DNA of 64,000 nucleotides from Candidatus Poribacteria bacterium (GTDB lineage Bacteria > Poribacteria > WGA-4E > WGA-3G), in the NCBI GenBank assembly GCA_028821605.1, contig JAPPFM010000055.1, forward strand, positions 62,001 to 126,000. Direction: 5' to 3'. Positions 8,369 through 18,708 of the stretch are shown piece by piece. Position 1 is the stretch's first letter, and the number at the start of each line of letters is the position of its first letter. The position numbers and the translations under genes were made by a program. The notes beneath the pieces are model-generated. The model was not told where the DNA came from and made no database searches. It saw nothing but the letters and a program-made list of their open reading frames with translations.

Positions 8369-8421
8369 CATATCTAAAAAGAATTTGGATACAACGTTAT
8401 CTTTCCCTTCAGAGAAAAATA

Positions 8422-8540
8422 TCAAGAAACTTTTTTAGGTAACTTACGCATTACCTGCAATTTAATACGATTTTGCGCACGCGCAAGTGCTGCTTCTGCT
8501 CGCTGGCGATTGATTACAAATTCGCCACGAGCACAAAACT
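8422..8540 (-). pseudogene. Remnant of a duplicated atpC 3' end
   Basis: Read on the - strand, this piece encodes NRQRAEAALARAQNRIK and then a stop after a short divergent tail. It closely matches the C-terminus of the intact epsilon subunit at 10249-10659 (NRPRAEAALTRAQNRIK). The rest of the gene is missing. It is in the same orientation as the atp operon and lies beyond a decayed AAA gene, so it is a partial duplication or the original 3' end displaced by insertion. Confidence 0.7.
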
Positions 8541-8667
8541 GCTTTATAGTAGAGCCCGAAAATACGTTTACATTTTAGGCAACAATAGATCTGTATCTTC
8601 GCTGGCGGGGTTACAAACCCTGTTTTCTGCAAGCGTATAGTTTGCTATAAAGGTTCACGGAACGATA

Positions 8668-9895
8668 TTACATCGGCGTATGCGAAGGGACTTCTTGAAT
8701 GACAGGGAGGACATAACTCCGAATTGTTAAGCTGTCAAAATGGTCGGTTTCTACGCGGGGTTCCGGTTCTTTCCGGTGATCAAAGACGACATAGTATCCC
8801 TCCTGTACGTTTTCCAATTTGAGATACGCGGCGAGTTACTTTTTACCTGCCTGATACCGAGTATCGCCTCGCCAAATTTTGGTTTCGACGATGTACTTTA
8901 GTTGATTGTGGGTGATAAGGAGATCCATCTTCCCGCGCCCGGTTGGTACTTCAAATGACATGATGCTGCCCACTGTTTGGACGAATGAATCCAAATACGT
9001 CAGGAGCAGGTGCCGTCCGACATATTCTTGTGGAGTTTCTGGGACTTGCAGAATCCTAAAGCCTGCGCGGGCAATAAAAGTCTGGAAATTATCTAAGAGG
9101 GGTTCCATCTCAATCTGCCCTGCTGGAGTGATATAATTGAGGAATTCGTTGATATTTTCTTCAGCAAAATAGTCTCGTTCCAAGCCGTTCACTGCAGGCG
9201 TAAATGCCTGCATGATATGATGCAGATAAATCGGGTTGAGAATCTCACATCTTCCGTCAGGTCCTTCTCCGATAACGCCATAAGTTGTGAGCTCACTTAT
9301 AAGCGCATCGTGTAGATTAAAGCGTATGCCTTCCTCATACGTCATGATTTCCATGTTTGCCGGGGAGGTAGATGTGGCGGAGCGAATGCAGGAAACCCCT
9401 CACTGCGGCTCGGGGAATACCGTCAAATTCATCTATGATAAGGACCACCTTCTGATTGTCAAGAAAACTATCGAAGTGTTCAAAAAACTCCCTCATTTCA
9501 ACGTGGTCGGTTATTCTCGCGTTCTCTAAAAATTAGTTTAGCGGCTCAGCCAGTGTACTTCCGCGTTTTCGGAAAACCGCCTCAATTTCTTTGCGAATTT
9601 CTCTATAAAAGGAGGCGTAAAAAGCAGCAGGGGTGTAATCTTCATACTCTTCAAAATTCAGGCGGATTGGGAAGTAGGTTGGCTCTGCATCGGCTCCTGC
9701 AATTTCTGTAGAGGCGGTTGGAAGTGTGTCCAGAGCGCGTTGAAAAAAGGTGGTTTTTCCCGACTGGCGCGGTGCAAAGAGAACGATATATCGTCCTTCC
9801 TTGACGCGGTTGCTGAAATCTGCAGTTTCTTCGGTGCGACTGACGATGTAATTCTCTTGTGCATTGACGGGGCCTCGGGTTCCAAAACTTCTCAT
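8668..9895 (-). pseudogene. Decayed AAA-ATPase / PD-(D/E)XK nuclease-like gene
   Basis: The N-terminal half (9895 down) has a P-loop, LFAPRQSGKTTF. After an in-frame TAA at 9533 the same frame continues with a Walker B-like VVLIIDEFDG to about 9355. The reading frame then shifts, and the family's middle section appears deleted. A second piece (9354-8836) ends with the nuclease-like motif GRGKMDLLITHNQLKYIVETK (core D...E-x-K). A second in-frame TAA at 8836 is followed by an open frame to 8668 (LAAYLK, then GYYVVFD), the usual family C-terminus. So there are two nonsense codons and one frameshift/deletion. The intact family has an AAA-like domain followed by a DUF1703-type nuclease domain; such genes often sit in multicopy mobile-like families. 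The start has AGAGGG upstream. Confidence 0.75.
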
Positions 9896-9995
9896 GCTTT
9901 TGCCCTCTTGATTCAGTCCCTACGCAATTTTTTCGTCAGTCAGTATGCATACCGCGTGCCGCCGCTGTTTCAACCAATAGGAAATGCTTGAAAAA

Positions 9996-10244
9996 TTATT
10001 GTTTCCTATTATTTGAAGTATCTAATGCCTCCGCAGAAGTTGCTTTCACAGGTATCGGTTCACATGAATGTCGAGTCAGATATTCAAGTACTTCATCTTG
10101 CATTTTCAGAATCTCTGTCCGATATCCAGTTGAGATGAGCGAAAATTCTTCAGGTGTTGCCTTAACTCGCAGTTGTAAGAGCAAGTTTTGAAAATACGCT
10201 ATGCGTTGCTGACTTGCTTTGAGCTCTTTGTCGTTGTGAATCAT
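9996..10244 (-). CDS. Small helical hypothetical protein
   Basis: An 82-residue protein starting five bases after the atpC stop, so probably the last gene of the atp operon transcript. The charged, coiled-coil-like N-terminus (NDKELKASQQRIAYFQNLL) and the phrase TGYRTEILKMQDEVLEYL resemble the N-terminal helical part of some small HTH/antitoxin-type proteins of cyanobacteria and relatives, but no DNA-binding motif is present. I do not recognise a characterised family. Its position next to decayed genes suggests it arrived with them. Confidence 0.5.
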   Translation of the reverse strand: MIHNDKELKASQQRIAYFQNLLLQLRVKATPEEFSLISTGYRTEILKMQDEVLEYLTRHSCEPIPVKATSAEALDTSNNRKQ

Positions 10245-10248
10245 CTTC

Positions 10249-10659
10249 TTACAAATTGCTCGCGACTTTGATGCGGTTTTGTGCGCGTGTGAGTGCCGCT
10301 TCCGCCCGTGGGCGGTTCAGGTCGGGCGCATTCGCCGCGAGTTGTGCTTGAGCACGTTCAAGCGCACTTTCTGCCCGCGCTACATCAATTTCTGATGCCC
10401 ACTCCGCAGTCTCAACGAGCGCAGTGACACCGGTACGGAGGACCTCAAAGACACCGCCGCTTATTGCCATTAATTGTGGTATCTCTGATGATTCACGGAT
10501 ACGAATTTCACCGACGCCTAACGCTGTCAGAAAAGGGATATGTCCCGGCAGAATCTGAAAGTTACCTTCCATGCCAGGCGCATGAACGCTCGTTACGTCC
10601 CCTTCATAAATCAACTGTTCCGGTGTCCGAATTTCAAGATGAAAACTTCTATCTAACAT
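10249..10659 (-). CDS. atpC: ATP synthase F1 epsilon subunit
   Basis: A 136-residue subunit linking the rotor stalk to F1 and regulating hydrolysis. The N-terminal beta-sandwich shows FHLEIRTPEQLIYEGDV, the APGMEGNFQILPGH loop and GGVFEV; the C-terminal two-helix domain has ALERAQ and RAEAALTRAQNRIK. I chose ATG 10659 (MLDRSF) because the family starts there; an upstream in-frame start at 10731 runs through an intergenic repeat. It is the last subunit gene of the operon. A second copy of its 3' end lies at 8422-8540. Confidence 0.93.
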   Translation of the reverse strand: MLDRSFHLEIRTPEQLIYEGDVTSVHAPGMEGNFQILPGHIPFLTALGVGEIRIRESSEIPQLMAISGGVFEVLRTGVTALVETAEWASEIDVARAESALERAQAQLAANAPDLNRPRAEAALTRAQNRIKVASNL

Positions 10660-10685
10660 ATCTACTCTGTTTTCGTTGTCAAAAG

Positions 10686-10754
10686 TAGAGTTTTCAGTTA
10701 TCAGTGAGAAGGTTCCTCTTTTAACTAACAACTGAAAACCGATAACTGATAACT
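10686..10754. repeat. Intergenic inverted-repeat unit (family SR, copy 2)
   Basis: The arms AGTTATCAGTGAGAAGG and ACAACTGAAAACCGATAACT are imperfect inverted copies. The unit separates atpD from atpC. Confidence 0.65.
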
Positions 10755-10755
10755 A

Positions 10756-12192
<1,437 letters not shown>

Positions 12193-12290
12193 TCAGAGTG
12201 GTTGACTGCTTTTCAAATCCAAAAACTGTAGTATGTCCAAACATCTTTTGTTTTTCAAGGGCATTTCCATCGTATACAAACTCGGAGCGA

Positions 12291-12764
12291 TTAGAGATTC
12301 GGACACGCCTTCTGAAAGTCGTTGAGTGCTTCTGCCCGATTGATTAACGCGTGTTGCCGATTTCGGGTTGGCATGAGAAGATTAACGCGTTGGATCTTCC
12401 GATTCAAGTTCTCCAGTTTTTCACTATACTGGGCGATACCGCGAGCGCGTTCGCGCTCAAAAGTCCGACGGATGACTTCACGCCGACGCGGATACTGCTG
12501 GATAATAGCCGCCAATCGCTCTCGGCGGGCTTTCAAGTTTACGAGGACTCTTTCAAGTTGTGTTTTTTCTTGCTTGATTTCTTTCTCCAACTCAATCCAC
12601 CGAGGGGCAAAACTGTTCTCTTTCAGGAGTCGGTTCGCCATCCGCGCTTGAGGAGTGAGATAAGGGTTCGTGTCCAATTTGAGCGGTTTACCTTTGCCGG
12701 GCAAATTCGCGAATTCACCACGTTCCATCGCCTCTTCAATCTGTTTGTTAACGTTGATCGGCAT
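12291..12764 (-). CDS. DUF1992 (DnaJC28-like) protein inside the atp operon
   Basis: A 157-residue soluble protein. The N-terminal IEEAMERGEFANLPGKGKPL and NPYLTPQARMANRLLKENSF are the DUF1992 signature, also found in DnaJ homologue subfamily C member 28. The C-terminal part is a basic coiled coil (residues about 60-140). A GAGGAGG site precedes the ATG by six bases. Function in bacteria is unknown; a chaperone or regulatory role is only suggested by the eukaryotic homologue. It lies between atpG and atpD, flanked upstream by an SR repeat unit, which may mark insertion into an ancestral atpG-atpD pair. Confidence 0.85.
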   Translation of the reverse strand: MPINVNKQIEEAMERGEFANLPGKGKPLKLDTNPYLTPQARMANRLLKENSFAPRWIELEKEIKQEKTQLERVLVNLKARRERLAAIIQQYPRRREVIRRTFERERARGIAQYSEKLENLNRKIQRVNLLMPTRNRQHALINRAEALNDFQKACPNL

Positions 12765-12777
12765 CTGGAACCTCCTC

Positions 12778-12897
12778 GACTATCAGCCATCGGCTTTCGG
12801 CTATCAGTGAAGAGGGTTTCTGGTTCAGTTACGTCTCCTTGCTAACTGCTGACCACTGATGGCTGATGGCTATTTGGCTGACTGCTACTCTTCTGCC
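12778..12897. repeat. Intergenic inverted-repeat unit (family SR, copy 3)
   Basis: The arms CTATCAGCCATCGGCTTTCG and CCACTGATGGCTGATGGCTA enclose GAAGAGGGTTTC. The unit lies between atpG and the DUF1992 gene. Confidence 0.65.
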
Positions 12898-12905
12898 TGC
12901 TATTC

Positions 12906-13784
12906 TTAACCCTCTAATGCAGCTGCACCGCTTACAATCTCAGAAATTTCTGTCGTAATCTGTGTTTGACGTGCTCTGTTGCGCTGAAGAATCAACTCGT
13001 CGATGAGTTCTTTCGCCTTTTGTGTGGCGTTTTCCATCGCTGCCATTCTTGCGGCTTGCTCCGCCGCGTTGGAATCCAGAAGCACTTTCCACATTTGCAT
13101 ATTTAAGTGTTTCCCGAGTAGCATTTCAAAAAGTTCGATCTGCCCTGGCTCGTAGATATAATCTAAGAAATGCGTATCACCTTCAGGTATCTCAGGCACT
13201 AATGGGAGGAGTTGTTCGACAAGCACAGTCTGGAGAATAGCGGATCTGAAATTATTGTAGACGACTTCAACTTTGTCAATTTTTTTGTCAGTATAAAGAT
13301 GTTCAAACTCGTGGACAACGTCAACCGCTGTTTGAAATTCAAGTTGGCGGAAGATGTTAATGTATGAATCCGTAATGTCGTAGCCACGGCGGTTAAAATG
13401 CTCTTGCCCTCGCCTTCCGATGCAGATAAGCGTTACATCCGCACCACTGTCTTGATAGTGTTCTATACGTTCTGTTGTTGTGCGGATCACGTTGCTGTTG
13501 AAACTTCCGCACAATCCACGGTCCCCAGAAACGGAGATGATACACACATGTTTTATCTCGCGTGTTTCGAGAAGTGGGTGTGTCAACGCCTGTTCTTCGG
13601 TATCCATCTGCGAGATCAGGTGCCCGAGGATAGTGTTCAGTTTTTCAGCGTAAGGGCGCGTTGCGACGATATTTTCCTGTGCACGACGGAGCCGTGCTGC
13701 AGCGACGACACGCATCGCATCAGTGACTTGCTCAATATTTTGAATGCTGGCGATGCGCCGCCGAATCTCTCGTAGGGTTGCCAT
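12906..13784 (-). CDS. atpG: ATP synthase F1 gamma subunit
   Basis: The 292-residue central rotor shaft. The N-terminal helix (LREIRRRIASIQNIEQVTDAM RVVAAARLRRAQ when read through), the SGDRGLCGSFN strand and the C-terminal helix with MAAMENATQKAKELI and LILQRNRARQTQIT are diagnostic. The ATG follows the atpA stop after two bases, with GAAGGTGA overlapping the atpA end, which suggests translational coupling. Confidence 0.96.
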   Translation of the reverse strand: MATLREIRRRIASIQNIEQVTDAMRVVAAARLRRAQENIVATRPYAEKLNTILGHLISQMDTEEQALTHPLLETREIKHVCIISVSGDRGLCGSFNSNVIRTTTERIEHYQDSGADVTLICIGRRGQEHFNRRGYDITDSYINIFRQLEFQTAVDVVHEFEHLYTDKKIDKVEVVYNNFRSAILQTVLVEQLLPLVPEIPEGDTHFLDYIYEPGQIELFEMLLGKHLNMQMWKVLLDSNAAEQAARMAAMENATQKAKELIDELILQRNRARQTQITTEISEIVSGAAALEG

Positions 13785-13786
13785 GA

Positions 13787-15367
13787 CTATTCACCTTCTA
13801 CCGGTGCTTCTTCTGTGTCTGCATCCTGTCCCTGTGCTTCAGGTGGTGCATCACTCCAATTTTCCTTGAATGCTTTTACGGCAGCATGCAGGGTTTCAAG
13901 CTGTTCATCACCTAACAAACCTGTTTCGGCGATTTCTGCGAGGAGTTCTGCGTGATTCCTATCAAGGTATTGCAGGAATTCGGATTCAAACCGAGCCACT
14001 TCTGATTCCTCAACATCGTCCAAATAACCGTTGGTACCACAGAAGATAGAGGCGACTTCGCGTTCGACGGGCATCGGTTCATATTGCGGTTGCTTCAGCA
14101 ATTCAACAAGGCGTGTGCCACGTAAAAGAAGGGATTGCGTTAACGCATCTAAATCCGATCCGAATTGTGCAAAAGCGGCAACTTCGCGGAAACTTGCCAA
14201 ATCAAGCTTAAGGGTGCCTGCCACCTCATTCGATTTCATCGCTCTAACCTGTGCATCTCCACCGACACGTGAAACAGATAACCCGACATCAATCGCAGGT
14301 CTCACACCTTGGTTAAACAGATCCGTTGTAAGGTATATCTGTCCATCGGTGATAGAGATAACGTTTGTGGGGATGTAGGTCGTTAAATCGCCTTCAAAAA
14401 TTTCAATAATCGGTAGCGCAGTGAGGGAACCGCCACCCAGTTCGTCGCTCAGTTTTGCGGCACGTTCTAAAAGACGTGAATGGAGATAGAAGACATCACC
14501 CGGGTAAGCTTCTCTGCCCGGAGGTCTTCGTGAAAGCAGTGACATTTGGCGATATGCCCAGGCGTGTTTCGTCAAGTCATCGTATATGATAAGGGCGTGT
14601 TTGCCGTTATCTCGGAAGTATTCGCCCATTGAAGTGCCTGAGTAAGGCGCGATGTACTGAAGCGGTGATGGCTCACTTGCGGCAGCAGAGACGATAGTGG
14701 TATATTCCATCGCATTATGTTCGCGAAGGGTATTGGCAACTTGTGCCAGCGTAGACCCTTTTTGCCCGATAGCGACATAAATACAGTAGACATCCGTGTT
14801 CTTCTGACTCAGAATAGCATCTATGGCGATTGCGGTTTTGCCGGTTCGTCTATCACCGATAATCAGTTCTCGTTGTCCTCTACCGATCGGTGTCAAGCTG
14901 TCAATGGCTTTTAAACCTGTATAGAGGGGTTCGTCAACGGGTTGTCGTTGGACAATGCCCAACCCTTTCTGTTCAACCGGCAGTCGATGTTCTGTCTCAA
15001 TATCGCCCAGACCGTCGATAGGTTGACCGAGTGCATCGACGATCCGTCCAAGGAGTGCCTCACCTACGGGCACTTCGGCGAGTCGTCCCGTCCGTTTGGC
15101 GGTGTCGCCTTCGTGTATGAGTTGGTCTTCGCCGAACAAGACACAACCGACATTATCTTCTTCGAGGTTAAAAGCAATGCCGAAGATGTCGTTAGGGAAT
15201 TCGATCATTTCACTTGCCATAGCGTTGGCAAGTCCATGCACCCGCGCGATGCCATCGCCTACCTCCAGCACCGTGCCGGAGTCATAGACATCCACGTCCT
15301 GTTCAAACTGTTGAAGTTGTTGTTTAAGGATATTTGATATTTCGTCCGGTCGAACTTCTCTTGCCAT
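13787..15367 (-). CDS. atpA: ATP synthase F1 alpha subunit
   Basis: The 526-residue non-catalytic nucleotide-binding subunit. The P-loop GDRRTGKT is at 171-178; [21 protein letters not shown] and the [23 protein letters not shown] stretch with the arginine finger region are all present. The C-terminus is extended by an acidic tail rich in Glu, Asp and Gln. AGAGGA precedes the ATG. Confidence 0.97.
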   Translation of the reverse strand: MAREVRPDEISNILKQQLQQFEQDVDVYDSGTVLEVGDGIARVHGLANAMASEMIEFPNDIFGIAFNLEEDNVGCVLFGEDQLIHEGDTAKRTGRLAEVPVGEALLGRIVDALGQPIDGLGDIETEHRLPVEQKGLGIVQRQPVDEPLYTGLKAIDSLTPIGRGQRELIIGDRRTGKTAIAIDAILSQKNTDVYCIYVAIGQKGSTLAQVANTLREHNAMEYTTIVSAAASEPSPLQYIAPYSGTSMGEYFRDNGKHALIIYDDLTKHAWAYRQMSLLSRRPPGREAYPGDVFYLHSRLLERAAKLSDELGGGSLTALPIIEIFEGDLTTYIPTNVISITDGQIYLTTDLFNQGVRPAIDVGLSVSRVGGDAQVRAMKSNEVAGTLKLDLASFREVAAFAQFGSDLDALTQSLLLRGTRLVELLKQPQYEPMPVEREVASIFCGTNGYLDDVEESEVARFESEFLQYLDRNHAELLAEIAETGLLGDEQLETLHAAVKAFKENWSDAPPEAQGQDADTEEAPVEGE

Positions 15368-15390
15368 ATTTCAGTCCTCTGTGAGGGGTC

Positions 15391-15510
15391 GTTATCAGTC
15401 TTTTGGTTATCGGTTTTCGGTTAAGAGAGTTCTTGGCGTATGCCAAATCGGTGTGAATTGTTACAAACCCACCTCTTAACTGAGAACTAAGAACTGACAA
15501 CCAATAACTA
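15391..15510. repeat. Intergenic inverted-repeat unit (family SR, copy 4)
   Basis: The arms TTATCAGTCTTTTGGTTATC and AGAACTGACAACCAATAACT are inverted copies, with CCAAATCGG and GTGTGAATTG between. The unit lies between atpH and atpA. Confidence 0.65.
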
Positions 15511-16050
15511 TTACCCTTTTGCGAGTTGTTGCCTCAAGCGTTGAAGTTGTGTAGCGACGCTGGCATCAAAAACGGTGTCGTCTAATTGCACAATAAATCC
15601 GCCCTGAATTTTTTCGTCAATTGTGGTTTCCAAACGCACCTGTTTTCCCGAATATGCCCCTAATTGCTGCATAAATTGTGCCTCTTGCTCCGATGTGAGC
15701 GGCACGGCTGTCGTCACTTGTGCGACAAGCCTGCCAGCGGCTTCATCAACGATTGCCGAAAAGGCATCTATGATCGCGACGAGATAGCGTTCACGTTGCT
15801 TCGACGCGAGTAACCGGAAGAAATTAATCGTCAAAGGATGCATCGCGTCATTGAAAAGCTGCTGAAACGTCTCGCTTTTAAATTGCGGCGACAGAACAGG
15901 GCTGTGGATTAATTGCGTAAGTTCCTCAGACGCTTCAATTAATTCTTGCAGCCCGTTTACATCTGCGACAATATCAGCCAACGCGTTTTGTTCCACCGCT
16001 GCATCGTATAGCGCACGGGCATAAGGTTTGGCAACCCGAATGTCTCTCAT
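15511..16050 (-). CDS. atpH: ATP synthase F1 delta subunit
   Basis: The 179-residue peripheral stalk subunit (OSCP). The N-terminal VAKPYARALYDAA and the C-terminal pattern GGFIVQLDDTVFDASVATQLQRLRQQL are the family signatures. The ribosome site is weak. It lies between atpF and atpA, as in most operons. Confidence 0.94.
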   Translation of the reverse strand: MRDIRVAKPYARALYDAAVEQNALADIVADVNGLQELIEASEELTQLIHSPVLSPQFKSETFQQLFNDAMHPLTINFFRLLASKQRERYLVAIIDAFSAIVDEAAGRLVAQVTTAVPLTSEQEAQFMQQLGAYSGKQVRLETTIDEKIQGGFIVQLDDTVFDASVATQLQRLRQQLAKG

Positions 16051-16086
16051 ATTTCTAATTATGTGCCTCTGGACCTCGTTCTGTAC

Positions 16087-16105
16087 GGGCTGGATTACCC
16101 AGCCC
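16087..16105. repeat. Short GC-rich palindrome
   Basis: GGGCTGGATTACCCAGCCC followed by CTACGG, between atpF and atpH. It has the same design as 63213-63231 and 47633-47653. Confidence 0.6.
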
Positions 16106-16220
16106 CTACGGTTTCACGAGGGTGTTTGGTGAAGTCAGAAACCTTTACACACCTGGATCGGGTCGAAATTCACCGAAAACCGCCATGAAATATAATGGAA
16201 TGGTGCCCAGGTGTTAATAG

Positions 16221-16805
16221 TTAAGAAGGTAACCTGCTAATGGATGCATCAATAATCTGCTGATGCCTCTCCGCGTTGAGTTCTTCGCTTATAATTTTGC
16301 TGGCAGCATCAATGGCGAGTTCAGCGACAACGCCTCGCAGCTCTGAGATGGCTTCATCTTTTTCACGCTGGATTTCTGCTCTCGCTCTTGCGATTTCATC
16401 ATCTGCTTCTTGGCGTGCCTGTGCGAGAATTTCCTGACGTTCAACATTTCCTTGTTCAATCGCTGCCTGAATCTTGGTTTGCGCTTCGGTTTCAATATCG
16501 GCTAAACGTTGACGGGTTTCTGCTGTGAGACGGTCCAACTCTTCGCGATCGGTCCTCAATTGTTCCAACTGCGTGGCAATGTCGGATCTACGTTCCTCTA
16601 AGAAGCCGCCTACTTTGCCGAAAACGAACTTCCAAAGCACCAAGAGTACAACAAGGAAACCGATGACTTGGAGGATAATCGTCTTAGGGTCGATTCCCAG
16701 TCCTGTTAGCAGATCTCCTTCGCCGGCAGGTGCCTCGGCACCGAATACGTTTGCGATGCACATCCACATGAAGATGAGGCAAAATCCGTATATCTTTTCT
16801 CGCAT
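16221..16805 (-). CDS. atpF: ATP synthase Fo b subunit
   Basis: The membrane-anchored peripheral stalk. I chose ATG 16805 (AGGA six bases upstream) rather than 16871; it gives 194 residues. There is a hydrophobic N-terminal segment that may act as a signal peptide, then the family's single transmembrane helix (ILQVIGFLVVLLVLWKFVF) followed by a long charged coiled coil. The C-terminal DAASKIISEELN segment matches the delta-binding end. A cleaved leader on subunit b is unusual but known in some phyla. Confidence 0.92.
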   Translation of the reverse strand: MREKIYGFCLIFMWMCIANVFGAEAPAGEGDLLTGLGIDPKTIILQVIGFLVVLLVLWKFVFGKVGGFLEERRSDIATQLEQLRTDREELDRLTAETRQRLADIETEAQTKIQAAIEQGNVERQEILAQARQEADDEIARARAEIQREKDEAISELRGVVAELAIDAASKIISEELNAERHQQIIDASISRLPS

Positions 16806-16910
16806 AAGTTTCCTATGTTCTGTTGTAAGACACTCCAGCAAGTTGGGACAGTCTAAGAAGTGCCCCAACATTGTGGAGGTTTGAAATTATTGATTTTGCT
16901 ACTGATGTTA

Positions 16911-17204
16911 CTAATTCCCACCCGTCTGCTCTGCTGCAGCGCGAATCAAATCTAATAGCATAGTTTTATCTGGGAGGTTGTTGAGCTGCAAAATAAAGAA
17001 CATCAACAGGGCATAGATAACGAGTGATTCGATGAGAGCCAAACCGATAATCATCGCGGTTTGAATTTTCCCAGATGAATCAGGTTGACGTGCGATTCCT
17101 TCAAGAGCAGTACTCGTTGCCTTGCCTTGCGCTGTTGAGGCGAAAATAACGGCAATTGGCAGACCTAATGTTACACCAAATGCCAACACTGCTAAATAAA
17201 GCAT
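16911..17204 (-). CDS. atpE: ATP synthase Fo c subunit (sodium-type ligand set)
   Basis: A 97-residue two-helix rotor subunit with the RQPD loop at 39-42. The ion-carrying Glu59 sits in LALIESLVIY. Against the sodium-binding c subunit of Ilyobacter, Gln26 aligns with Gln32 (13 residues before the loop Arg), Glu59 with Glu65 (20 after it), Ser60 with Ser66, and Tyr64 with Tyr70. The water-binding Thr67 is replaced by Leu61. Gln plus Glu-Ser is the side-chain set used for sodium, whereas proton-type c subunits with Glu usually have Ala or Gly after it. The ATG has AGGAG upstream. Confidence 0.95.
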   Translation of the reverse strand: MLYLAVLAFGVTLGLPIAVIFASTAQGKATSTALEGIARQPDSSGKIQTAMIIGLALIESLVIYALLMFFILQLNNLPDKTMLLDLIRAAAEQTGGN

Positions 17205-17319
17205 GGAAGTTCTCCTATTGTTATTTTTTAAAAAAGTCGTGACCTAAGGTCGCGCTTACATGTATTTAGAGACTCGGACGGTTTGCCTAAATGCCAAACC
17301 TTCTTCCGATTGTGTGGAA

Positions 17320-18147
17320 TTAATGATGTGCTTCGTGTGCCTCATCATGTTCAATAAACATCACTATATAGATAGATGTTAAGATAGCAAAAACAAACGC
17401 TTGCAGAAAGCCAGCAAACAGGCCAAAGAACAGCATCGGGACTTGAACCGGTACAAACGGAATAGCATCAAGAATAAGTATGCCCACGCCGAGTTTTGTC
17501 AATTCAATAACAACCGATTTTTCGCCAAAAATGTTTCCGAAAAGGCGGATGGCGAGCGAACCCGCGCGAGAGAGTTGGGCAATCACCTCAAGCGGGAACA
17601 TTAAAACACCTAACCACAGCGGATTACCGGCTAAATGTTTCAGATAGCCCCCTATCCCGTTCTCTTTAATAGCGATAATTTGAACGCCTAACACAGCCGT
17701 GATACCGAGGGCAAGCGTTGTGTTCAAATCTGCTGTTGGCGGTTGAAGACCCGGAATGACCCCGAGATAGTTCAGGAAGAGAATAAAAATGAAGAAGGAT
17801 CCAACGAATGGGACATATTTTTTCCCGTGGTCGCCTAAAATACCGCCAAAGAAGTCCGTAATACTGCCCACAAACACCTCTAACAGGGTTTGTCCTTTCC
17901 CTTCAGGTACCCGTTTCAACTTCCGAGTGGCGAAAATAAAAAGTAGCACTAAGACGAGAACAGCAAAGTATGTGTTGGGAATTAGATCGGGTTGATGCCA
18001 CCGAGACGGTTCGGGGATCATTTCATCCGGTAAAAGTTTTGAAATCGGAGAGAGCAAACTACGGTGGCCGTTGTCGGCTGCGAAACTTCCAACTACTATT
18101 GCCAAACTGAGTCCGACAACCAAGCAGATAAACGATAGTTTTTTCAT
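17320..18147 (-). CDS. atpB: ATP synthase Fo a subunit
   Basis: The 275-residue stator channel subunit. It has an N-terminal signal-like hydrophobic segment ending near GSFAADN, then five further membrane segments. The essential Arg is in SLAIRLFGNIFGEK (helix 4), and the FVPVQVPMLFFGLFAGFLQAFVFAIL stretch (helix 5, given here only as landmark) with its Gln is present. It ends in HDEAHEAHH, a His-rich tail. Confidence 0.93.
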   Translation of the reverse strand: MKKLSFICLVVGLSLAIVVGSFAADNGHRSLLSPISKLLPDEMIPEPSRWHQPDLIPNTYFAVLVLVLLFIFATRKLKRVPEGKGQTLLEVFVGSITDFFGGILGDHGKKYVPFVGSFFIFILFLNYLGVIPGLQPPTADLNTTLALGITAVLGVQIIAIKENGIGGYLKHLAGNPLWLGVLMFPLEVIAQLSRAGSLAIRLFGNIFGEKSVVIELTKLGVGILILDAIPFVPVQVPMLFFGLFAGFLQAFVFAILTSIYIVMFIEHDEAHEAHH

Positions 18148-18226
18148 GTTTTGTTGCTAATGTCTCTATAAGTGTCGGTGTAGTTTCAATCGATTCGCAA
18201 TTCAACGCCGACTTATAAACTTCTCT

Positions 18227-18634
18227 TCAAGGTTGATCGTGGTCTTTATTTGAAAGGATTGATACGATCAAGCCGATCGCTTTGATAATGAAGGCACCTT
18301 GGAGTAAAGCAATTCCTCCAGCGAACGCGTAGACATTCATCCATTCCATTCTAAATAGGAAATAGAAGAGTACGCCGAGTACTGCGTATTTGCCAAGGGT
18401 GATGAATCCAAATAAGTACTTTGTTTTTTGAGATTTCCCGGGTCGAATAAGTCGGCGAACCAGGAATTCAATAGACCAGAATAGACTGAGCCCGAGAGCA
18501 CTTCCAAGCAGAAAACTCGGGAGTAGGGACGGTTTGAAACCTAATAGCACTGCCCCAATGACAACGGTAAGACAGATTGTCAAGACATAGACGTGACGGA
18601 TAAATCGGTCGCCAATTTCCAAAACGGGACCCAT
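18227..18634 (-). CDS. atpI: ATP synthase subunit I-like membrane protein
   Basis: A 135-residue protein with four predicted membrane segments (about residues 15-33, 37-60, 78-98 and 102-125). Size, topology and position just upstream of atpB fit the AtpI/UncI family, which assists c-ring assembly and, in some bacteria, magnesium supply. Sequence conservation in this family is low, so the call relies largely on topology and context. AAAGGAG precedes the ATG. Confidence 0.75.
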   Translation of the reverse strand: MGPVLEIGDRFIRHVYVLTICLTVVIGAVLLGFKPSLLPSFLLGSALGLSLFWSIEFLVRRLIRPGKSQKTKYLFGFITLGKYAVLGVLFYFLFRMEWMNVYAFAGGIALLQGAFIIKAIGLIVSILSNKDHDQP

Positions 18635-18708
18635 CTAAGGGACTCCTTTGTCAAAACATCAACGAATCACGATCGCCGAAATTTTCGGGTCTCGATTGCT
18701 TTCAGATT

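Noticed and set aside
9287-9529. 80-codon open frame on the + strand
   Set aside because: It is antisense to the Walker B segment of the decayed AAA gene.
12351-12845. 164-codon open frame on the + strand
   Set aside because: It is antisense to the DUF1992 gene and runs into an intergenic repeat; no motif.
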